Assembly: GCA_021464525.1 (NCBI GenBank)
Contig: JADRCO010000742.1
Location: 1-27,246, forward strand
Source: Rhizophagus sp. LPA8_4_AMF
Taxonomy: Eukaryota > Glomeromycota > Glomeromycetes > Glomerales > Glomeraceae
Length of the DNA stretch: 27,246 nucleotides
Direction of reading: 5' to 3'
The translations under genes were made by a program, and so were the position numbers. The notes beneath the pieces were generated by a model. It saw only the letters and a list, made by a program, of their open reading frames with translations, was not told the DNA's origin and made no database searches. Below are positions 20,408-27,246 of the stretch, in pieces. Each line of letters starts with the position of its first letter. Within the stretch, counting starts at the first letter, position 1.

Positions 20408-21765
20408 GTAGATGTTAAATGTAAAGTAAAATATTTTCGACAAAATTTCAAAAATTGGACTAGTGGTAATAAAGCTATTGATAAATTTATTCAAGATGCT
20501 CAAATATTATCACATGTTGGTCATGAACCATTAGAATGGATACCTTATGATAAACTTTATGATGTAAAATATAGTGGATTTGGAAAAGTATATAAAGCCA
20601 ATTGGATTGATGGATATGTAGATGAATGGGATCCCTATAATAAATTTTATCCGTTATTTCTGTAAAAACTCCGTAAAAATGAGCTTTTCACGGATCCATT
20701 CACGGAAAATGAAAAAAATTCGATAAATTCCGTGATATAAGGTTATTAATTCCGGAAATATGAGCCTTTTACGGAAAAAAGATGAAATATAAAAAACGGA
20801 TCGACTTTTTTACAGGGGATGATGAAATTCAAAATAAGAAAAGAAAAGGTCATAATAAATTTGTGGCTCTTAAAAGTTTAAATAATTCGAAAAATGTTAC
20901 GTTAGAATTTATGAATGAGGTATAATATTTTAATGGCATTTATTTTTTTTTTTACTAAAATATTATTTGTACTGTACTATTTTTAGGTCATATTACATTA
21001 TAAAGTAAATAAGGCTTTATGGAATAACCAAAGATCCGGAAACAGAAAATCTTATGATGGTCTTGGCCTATGCAGAAAATGGAAATTTGAATTGGAGAAC
21101 TAAAATTGTTTATTTACACAACATTGCATTTGGGCTTGAACTTATTCATGAAGAGGGATTAATTCATCGAGACTTACATATACTTCATATGGATCTGGAA
21201 GGCCGTAAGTCGTAACACGTATATAACTGATATGGGATTATGTAAACCTGCAGATTACGATTACGCACAAAACAGTGTATATGGTGTTTTACCTTATATA
21301 GCACCAGTATAGCACCTGAAATTTTACGATATCAAAGCTGCTGATATTTACAGTTTTGGGATAGTTATATACGAAATAATTTCTGGATTACCTCCATATC
21401 ATGATGTAAGTTATGATGAAGATTTGGCAATAAAAATTTGTCTTGGACTTAGAGACCAAATTTTAATATTAAAGTACCCCAAATAATTGTAGATTTAATT
21501 AAAAGATATTTAGATGCAAACCCATTAAATCGGCCATCGGCAAAAGAAATTCATAGAATTTTCGAATTTTCCGATAATCAAGAATTACAAATGCAAGTCG
21601 ATGAAGTAGAAAAAGAATCAACTAACAGAATACCTTTAATTACTAGTTTATCACATACATCTTCTGGAGCTATTTATACAAGTAGATTGATTACTCAAAT
21701 TTAATAATCTTCCTGAACCAAGGAATTCTAATGTCACGAAATATTCAGGTAAACAAGAAAATATT
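20408..21765 (+). pseudogene. decayed protein kinase of the type expanded in arbuscular mycorrhizal fungi
   Basis: Kinase segments appear in order. They are the N-terminal NFKNWTSGNKAIDKFIQDAQ, EWIPYDKLYDVKY, a damaged Gly loop SGFGKVYKA, the Lys motif KFVALKSLNN, and an intron at 20920-20986 after NEV. Further on come GITKDPETENLMMVLAYAEN, HRDLH, YITDMGLCKPADYDYAQNS, VYGVLPYIAP, ADIYSFGIVIYEIISGLPPY, LDANPLNRPSAKEI and a tail with GAIYTSRL. It is broken in several ways. A MITE lies at 20633-20817, residues are lost in the Gly loop and after HRDLH (including the catalytic Asn), and a short duplication and TAG follow APV. Frames shift near 21020, 21210 and 21460. The DLG-type activation segment is ITDMG here. 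It was probably a cytosolic tyrosine-kinase-like protein before decay. Confidence 0.85.
20633..20817. mobile_element. MITE, family 1, 185-bp copy inserted in the kinase pseudogene
   Basis: The element begins CCCTATAATAAATTTTATCC and ends TTTTTTACAGGG. It is flanked by GAT at 20630-20632 and 20818-20820. Removing the element and one GAT leaves the kinase frame continuous (EWD-DEIQNKK), which fixes both ends and the 3-bp duplication. The interior (TTCCGTGATATAAGG, TTACGGAAAA) is shared, in reverse orientation, with the copy at 25298. Confidence 0.85.
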
Positions 21766-21937
21766 TTTTTAATAGAATCGATGTTTTCGAATTCCGATAA
21801 AAAAAAATAACGAAGATTGTTAAATCTATAATAAGAAAGAAATTAACATTCTTCTTTTTATCACACGATAACTTCTTATTTTCTTTTTTTCATACGATAA
21901 CTTTTATTCGTTAGTTATTAGTAGTTTTAACTTTAAA

Positions 21938-22081
21938 GGGTAAATTTTATCGCCATTTTCAAAATGCACCATTTCGTTTTTTATCCGGGTTTATCCGGTT
22001 TTTGTCCTGTTTTCGGGGGGTTCTTTTTAAATATAACTGGCCACACCATTTTTTGAAAACGGCGATAAAATAGTGAAACCC
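21938..22081. mobile_element. 144-bp inverted-repeat element, MITE-like
   Basis: TTTTATCGCCATTTTCAAAA on the left pairs with TTTTGAAAACGGCGATAAAA on the right. The outermost bases are GGGT and ACCC. The core has GTTTATCCGGTTTTTG and a G run. A target duplication was not identified. Confidence 0.55.
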
Positions 22082-23233
22082 GAAGTATTTTTGAAGATCA
22101 TCAGATACTGTTAATCATGAATGTCAAATACGTCATCGATGTACAACTAATATTAAACACATGGTCACACTTAAGAACTATTGGACGAAATAAATATCCC
22201 TTTTGCTGTGATAGGCGGAATGATGTATTTAAATGCATTCAAGTTTAAATTATAATCGATTACATAATATAATTACATAATTTCGGCGAGGTTTTATTAG
22301 ATCTCAAATCGCGCGAAAAGGTTATACAGACAATTTAACTAAATATAACAATTGAGACTACTAAATTTGGTAGTATATGAGGTTGATAGACAATTTCTAA
22401 TTTTTAGTATAACATTCTCGTATTATTATTATTTATCCATATCAAGAAGTTCATATTTTCAAATCGGTTAAATGTGTAAAAATTAAATTATTTTTTTAAA
22501 TAGTTTAAAGGAACACAATTCATAATAATGTCAAATGAACAAATATTTCTTTATACTATAAAATATTAGTCAATTTTCATAATCGATAAAATAGTGAAAC
22601 AAATAATTTATAACAAAAAGATTTAAATGGATAAAAGTTAAGTAAATACGGTACTGTCAATTATTTTACCTAATAAGAATTTGACTCCAAAGATTCCGTA
22701 AATACAATATTAAACATATTCAAACTAACATCTATTGTATTATGTAACTTGTTATGCATTGTGTGATTATTCATTCTTAAGCCAATACCATAATTTTTCG
22801 AGGCTGGAATTTTTAAAGTTTAAATTTAAATTTAAATTTTATTATTTATTGTTTTATAAAACTTTTCAAAGAAAATAAAATGAAATGAGTATTAATAATA
22901 ATAATTATTTGATAATATAAAATATGAATTTCTTTCAATTTTCAGAAACAAACATAAATGTTATAATATCATTCATCAGATAATTTATTTTTCATTTGAG
23001 TAAAGATACTCAGAATACAGTATCCCATTACGTGCCTTAACATATAGTATCTTGTGTATACACAATGTTGATACTGCACATTTATTAGTCATACTATCTG
23101 CTATATTACATAAGATATTTTTGACAGATGATATGTTGTAAAATACGTTATAAAACACATTGAAATTATTGGATTATTTATTATCTGTAACCCATGAATT
23201 ATACTTACAGGGATGCGGAAAAACCAAAAAAAT
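22082..23233. other. 1.1-kb intergenic region
   Basis: No gene or defined element was found. There are short TTTAAA runs at 22817-22839 and scattered inverted words. Confidence 0.5.
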
Positions 23234-23241
23234 TATTTAAA
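23234..23241 (+). promoter_or_regulatory. TATTTAAA box of family member C
   Basis: It lies 64 bp before the ATG. The oligo-A leader (CTCACATAAAAAAA) again runs into the start codon. Confidence 0.5.
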
Positions 23242-23297
23242 TAGAGCAAGTCAATCTTATTAATCCTACGAATTCTTTTTCTCACATAAAAAAAAAA

Positions 23298-24083
23298 ATG
23301 AATAATCATTCCCATTCCAGTTGCGAACATATTATGGCATGTCTTAAATGCAATGAATTATTAACACTACCAGTGCATAAAAATGAAACAATATCAGAGA
23401 CTACTGTCACATATCCGGGTCGAAATTGTGTGAATTTTCTTTACTATGGTGAATCATATTTCGCAAATTTATCAAGCGTATTTGAACCACTACGGGACAT
23501 ATACTCAAGTCAACCTTCATTACCATTTACGCCAACTAACGAACATCAAAGAAAACTTACTAATAATAAAAATAGACACGTTCCATATAATATTCCCCCA
23601 AAATTTGCAAATAATGATAACAAAAAACCTATTAGTTTTGATTTAATTTTTGTCGAAGATATTGAGGATAAAAGACCAATACCTAAAAGGTATTAATTAT
23701 ACTTCATATCTTTTGCTTGTATTTTATAATTAATGTATTTGTTTTATTAATTAAATTTCCTTTTTTTAAATAAATAAATAACAGACCTGATATAGTAAAA
23801 CATAGTTTTGAAATTGATTCTAGAGAAGAAATCAAAAAATCTGTCGAAAAAATCTTTTCTAAACTAAAAGATAAGGACTGGGAATTTCTTAGGTGTGAAT
23901 CATTTAAACTAGTACCCGCTAATGTTCCATGGACTATTGACGATTTAGAAAGGTAAATATCTTTTTAAAAAAATTTCTCTCTTACCTATAATTATGAAAA
24001 AACTTATAAATTTATATTACCATAGAATATCGGGTTCTAGGAAAAAGCTATATATAGGTTACAAAAAACAAATGTACTCATAG
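23298..24083 (+). CDS. family member C: intact three-exon gene, 205 aa, unknown function
   Basis: Exon 1 is 23298-23689, intron 1 is 23690-23784 (95 bp), exon 2 is 23785-23952 (168 nt, as in member B), intron 2 is 23953-24025 and exon 3 is 24026-24083. Both introns are phase 2. The N-terminus has Cys at residues 9, 15 and 18 (CEHIMACLKC). The middle is about 45 residues shorter than in B and poorly alignable. From QRKLTNNKNRHVPYNIP onward the protein matches B closely. It includes KPISFDLIFVEDIEDKR, IKKSVEKIFSKLKDKDWEFL, CESFKLVPAN and the end ISGSRKKLYIGYKKQMYS. There is no signal peptide or membrane span. I recognise no named family. B and C are the closest pair of the three, and a nest of mobile elements separates them. 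Confidence 0.75.
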
Positions 24084-24375
24084 TTTTGATTTTATCTTAT
24101 ATTATAAAGTCATTTAGTTAGTTATAGTTGTAAAAATGCAGTAGTATTAAATCTCCGTTATTATTTATTTAGTTTATTACTAAAAACTCGAAATTTTCTT
24201 GTTAAATCAGAAATTTTTAATTAATTAATAATTCGATAGTAGTTGTATATATATTTGTTATTAATTATAACACTCTTCAAATACAATTTTCTTATAATAT
24301 CTATAAGTCATACCAATTATTGACTCGAGCGTTAGCGTAGGACTATTAATGGTAGTGGTATGGAGTTACGGTACG

Positions 24376-24807
24376 TTTCGCCTAAGTCCATTTCGCCGGA
24401 GGGCTTTTCGCCGAAGCAATTTCATCGAAAGGATGTTTCACCAAAGGGACATTTCGTCGAATGGAAATTTCGCTGAATAGACATTTGCCGAATCCTTTTC
24501 TCCGAATAATTCATTTCACCGAAATCTATAGTACATTCCGCCGAAAATGTTAGCGATAGACTATTAAATATCCGATTTTTTATTAATAAATATTAAACTA
24601 TAAATCGAAATAAACATTATTAATAATGTTTTTAGTAACAAAATTTTCGTAAAATTCATATGGATATTTTGGAAAAGTATGATTTGAAATTTTCAGCGAA
24701 GTGACTTCGGCAATAAGTCCTTCGGAGAAATGTTCATTCGGAGAAATGTCTATTCGATGAAATATCTCTTCGGCGAAATATCCCTTGAAATAGACTTTGG
24801 CGAAAAG
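24376..24807. mobile_element. foldback element with TTTCGCCGAA arms
   Basis: The left arm (24376-24548) is about ten degenerate units close to TTTCGCCGAANGGNCA. The right arm (about 24697-24807) carries the inverse units (TTCGGCGAAAT, TTCGGAGAAATG). The core between them is A+T-rich and non-coding. This structure fits foldback-type or MULE-like non-autonomous DNA elements. Ends and target duplication are unresolved. Confidence 0.65.
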
Positions 24808-25258
24808 CCAAGTTATCGTGGTATGAATGATATGATGGTATCACATAAATTTGGACTATTCTCTGTTTTTTTTCTTCAATCTTACTAATTAACGCGACAG
24901 ACTTTAAACGGTTTCCGTTCTCCCATTATAATTAATTAAAGTCGTTGTCATTTAAAATTACCGTATAAACGCTACAATAGGGTATTAGTCCTTCGGCGAA
25001 ATGTCCTTTGGAGAAATGTTCATTCGGAGAAATGTTTATTCGATGAAATATCTCTTCGGCGAAATATCCCTTGAAATATACTTTGGCGAAAATTCAAGAT
25101 ATCGTGGTATGAATGGTATGATGGTATCACATAAATTTGGGCTATTAACTCTCCAATCTGACTAATTAACGCGACAGACTTTAAACGGTTTCCTTTCTCC
25201 TATTATAATTAATTAAAGTCGGTTGTCATTTAAAATTACCGTATAAACGCTACAATAG
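24716..25258. repeat. tandem duplication of about 270 bp, two copies
   Basis: 24716-24980 is repeated at 24987-25258 with few differences. Each copy runs from AGTCCTTCGG through TATCGTGGTATGAATG and TTAACGCGACAGACTTTAAA to CGCTACAATAG. Each copy therefore holds a right arm of the foldback element plus about 150 bp of flank. Confidence 0.85.
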
Positions 25259-25297
25259 TGCACCCTGGGTATTATTCAAGAAAGGATAGTTTACCTA

Positions 25298-25472
25298 CCC
25301 GTAAAAAAAGTCGATTTATTCCATCTTTTTTCCGTAAATGGCTCATATTTCCGGAATTAATAACCTTATATCACGGAATTTATCGAATTATTTTCATTTT
25401 CCGTGAATGGATCCGTGAAAGGTTCATATTTACGGAGTTTTTAGAAATAACGGATAAAATTTTTTATATGGG
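25298..25472. mobile_element. MITE, family 1, 175-bp copy (opposite orientation to 20633)
   Basis: The ends CCCGTAAAAAAAGTCGA and TTTTTTATATGGG are flanked by CTA at 25295-25297 and 25473-25475. The interior matches the reverse complement of the copy at 20633 almost throughout. The open frame crossing 25258-25476 is the element itself and not a gene. Confidence 0.8.
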
Positions 25473-25845
25473 CTAGTGAGGAGATGAACTATACTACTAC
25501 TATACTTTTGGTCAAATATCAACAAAAGTAGCACCGGATACTTTTGAAATTTTGTAATTAAATAATACTTCGATGCTATCGCATGTCAATTGACCAGGTG
25601 AAAATTAAAAATCACGTGGAGTGAAATTTTTCGTTTTCATTTAAAGTTGTATACACTATCTTATCTTAATTCTTATTACGAATTCTGCGAAAATTTTAAT
25701 ATGATATAAAATTTCACGTGTATAATCTTAGCATTTAATAAACTTTTTTCTAAAATATTTATAAGCAAACAAATATCATCCTTTGTCCAATAATATAAAG
25801 TATTATCATATATTCATTCAAGTATTCAAGCGCTACTTTAAAAAT

Positions 25846-25917
25846 TATCAGTGAATTTTGGGCTCGAAAAGCACGTGAAAAAGCTCAAAATCAAAGAAAA
25901 ATGAATAATTTTAATGG
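25846..25917 (+). pseudogene. possible exon relic (SEFWARKAREKAQNQRK)
   Basis: A protein-like stretch IISEFWARKAREKAQNQRK, then MNNFNG, lies just before a donor-like GTACGTAAAT. No further exon was found. The peptide is strongly basic and helix-forming. The minus-strand frame at 25838-26110 over it is not supported. Confidence 0.25.
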
Positions 25918-26233
25918 TACGTAAATTTCGAATTACTGTAAATTTTGATAATTTTACCGCCAAATTCCTGATTCCTACCACAAATTTAATGATACGCTTT
26001 ATTAAGAAGTTAGTATATAAATAAAACCTAAAACATATCGATATACAACAGTACATAGTTAGTTGAGTTAGTTGACACGCACTCACAATGTTATAATTGT
26101 CACACGACAACGCGTTTAAATTATAAAATTCAAGAGGTTTATAAGTAAAATTTCCTCTAATAATAGAGAATATTTATTATAAAATAAGTATATAATAATA
26201 TAATAATATATAAAATAAAACTACCCGCATTAA

Positions 26234-26457
26234 AGGGGGAATAGAAAAAAATAAAGGAGAATAGATAGAAATATGTAAAAGGATAGAAAAAATAAAGAGA
26301 GAATAGATAGAAATATGTAAAAGAATAGAAAAAATAAAGGGAGAATAGATAGAAATATGTAAAAGGATAGAAATAAAGAGAGAATAGATAGAAATATGTA
26401 AAAGGATAGAAATAAAGAGAAATATGTAAAAGAATAGAAATATGTAAAGGATAGAGA
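26234..26457. repeat. minisatellite, about 42-44-bp unit
   Basis: About five units built of GGATAGAAAAAATAAAGAGA followed by GAATAGATAGAAATATGTAAAA, the later ones shortened. Confidence 0.85.
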
Positions 26458-26505
26458 ATCGTAAAATATTATAACTATGAACTATGAACTATTATATAAT
26501 TGACG

Positions 26506-27005
26506 TGTTTTGTGCCAATATTTCAAATTGGATCTATAAATCTAAAATATTTAATGGATAATGAGATAAAATAAAATAAGACAATTTTGTGCCAATATAT
26601 CAAATTGGAAAAATTTCCTTTAAAAGAAATAAGAAGAGGACACGTTTTGTGCCAATAATTCAAATTGGACAATAAGTCTATTTAAAATGGGGGCGAATAA
26701 AATCTAATAAACATAAACCTATAATAAAATTTTGAAAAAGGAGATCATCGTTCCTTATAACTTTGTTTCACATAAAGTGAAACAAAGTTATGAATTGAAT
26801 ATACAAAATAAAAGAAGGACACCATCGTTCCCAATAACTTTGTTTCACATAAAGTGAACAAAGAAACAAACTGAATATATACAATTAAGAAAAGACACCA
26901 TCGTTCCCAATAACTTTGTTTCACATAAAGTGAAACAAGTAAAAAATTGAATATATATAACAAAAAAGGACAGTATAACTTTGTTTCACATAAAGTGAAC
27001 AAAGT
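26506..27005. repeat. seven-unit array of about 77-bp period with two palindrome types
   Basis: Three units contain TTTTGTGCCAATANNTCAAA followed by TTGGA (26506-26531, 26584-26609, 26644-26669). Four contain ATAACTTTGTTTCAC-ATAAA-GTGAAACAAAG (starts 26757, 26834, 26910 and 26975). The first of the four has perfect 15-bp arms. The word GGACAC precedes the last unit of the first type and the second unit of the other type, and both types have CCAATAA before the second half. They therefore look like variants of one unit. Frames across it are artefacts. Confidence 0.85.
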
Positions 27006-27166
27006 GAAAAAAAAATGTCTAAAATGAATAAAATAGTAAGAAAATTAAATGAATAAAATAATTTAAAGAATCAGAACATGAAATAAAATTAATCCATTAA
27101 CATTGAAGGTGCATGAAGGTTTAGCTGTCCCATGTCGTTCACATCGTATTTTCATTATATATATAC

Positions 27167-27193
<27 letters not shown>
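27167..27193. repeat. homopolymer run of 27 T
   Basis: This long T tract is followed by further A/T runs to the window end. It could be a retro-element tail on the minus strand or an assembly weak point; nothing decides. Confidence 0.7.
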
Positions 27194-27199
<6 letters not shown>

Positions 27200-27246
27200 A
27201 AAATTAATTTTTAAAATAAATTTTTTTTTAAAAAAAAAATAACAAC

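Noticed and set aside
25838..26110. 90-aa minus-strand open frame
   Set aside because: No motif, and the plus strand shows a better exon-like segment in the same place.
26745..27002. 85-aa minus-strand frame with repeated FTLCETK
   Set aside because: The protein repeats mirror the palindromic DNA array; it is not evidence of a gene.
26506..27005. CRISPR array
   Set aside because: Repeats are degenerate, of two types and unevenly spaced, the spacers are related to each other, there are no cas genes and the DNA is eukaryotic.

Overview
The window looks like nuclear DNA of an arbuscular mycorrhizal fungus (Glomeromycotina, most like Rhizophagus or a relative). This is inferred from four things: very high A+T content, small spliceosomal introns of about 70-110 bp, a decayed tyrosine-kinase-like gene of the type hugely expanded in these fungi, and a probable HMG-box fragment. 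No rRNA, CRISPR array or bacterial-type operon is present. No sequence search was possible, so family names rest on recognised motifs.

Layout. 1-46 is the 5' half of a tRNA-like sequence on the minus strand, cut by the window edge. 47-3370 is A+T-rich and holds a MITE (1907-2093) and other repeat debris. 3412-4303 is a two-exon gene for a protein made of two copies of an unrecognised domain. 4304-12060 is repeat-rich: inverted-repeat elements (4830-5077, 5152-6041, 6881-7020, 7081-7755), a near-perfect 59-bp palindrome (8039-8097), a 51-codon reading frame at 6357 and a broken HMG-box-like fragment near 10740. 12126-13001, 15489-16418 and 23298-24083 are three same-strand paralogues of an unrecognised small-protein family with three exons. 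Between the second and third lies a dense nest of TIR and foldback elements and a kinase pseudogene (20408-21765) with a MITE inserted in it. 24376-25472 is a foldback element with a tandem duplication and another MITE. 26234-27005 is a minisatellite followed by an array of about 77-bp period whose units carry two different palindromes. A 27-T run lies near the end.

The most interesting content is the three-paralogue family. The members share a TATTTAAA box 64-73 bp upstream of the ATG, an oligo-A leader reaching the start codon, a Cys-containing N-terminus, a highly variable middle, a conserved C-terminal domain split by two phase-2 introns, and a terminal GSRKKLYIG-type motif. In two copies intron 1 is far better conserved than the variable part of exon 1. 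I do not know the function. Nothing in the window shows that the protein genes work together in a pathway; the other main theme is a short TIR element family with 3-bp target duplications, which has hit the kinase gene.
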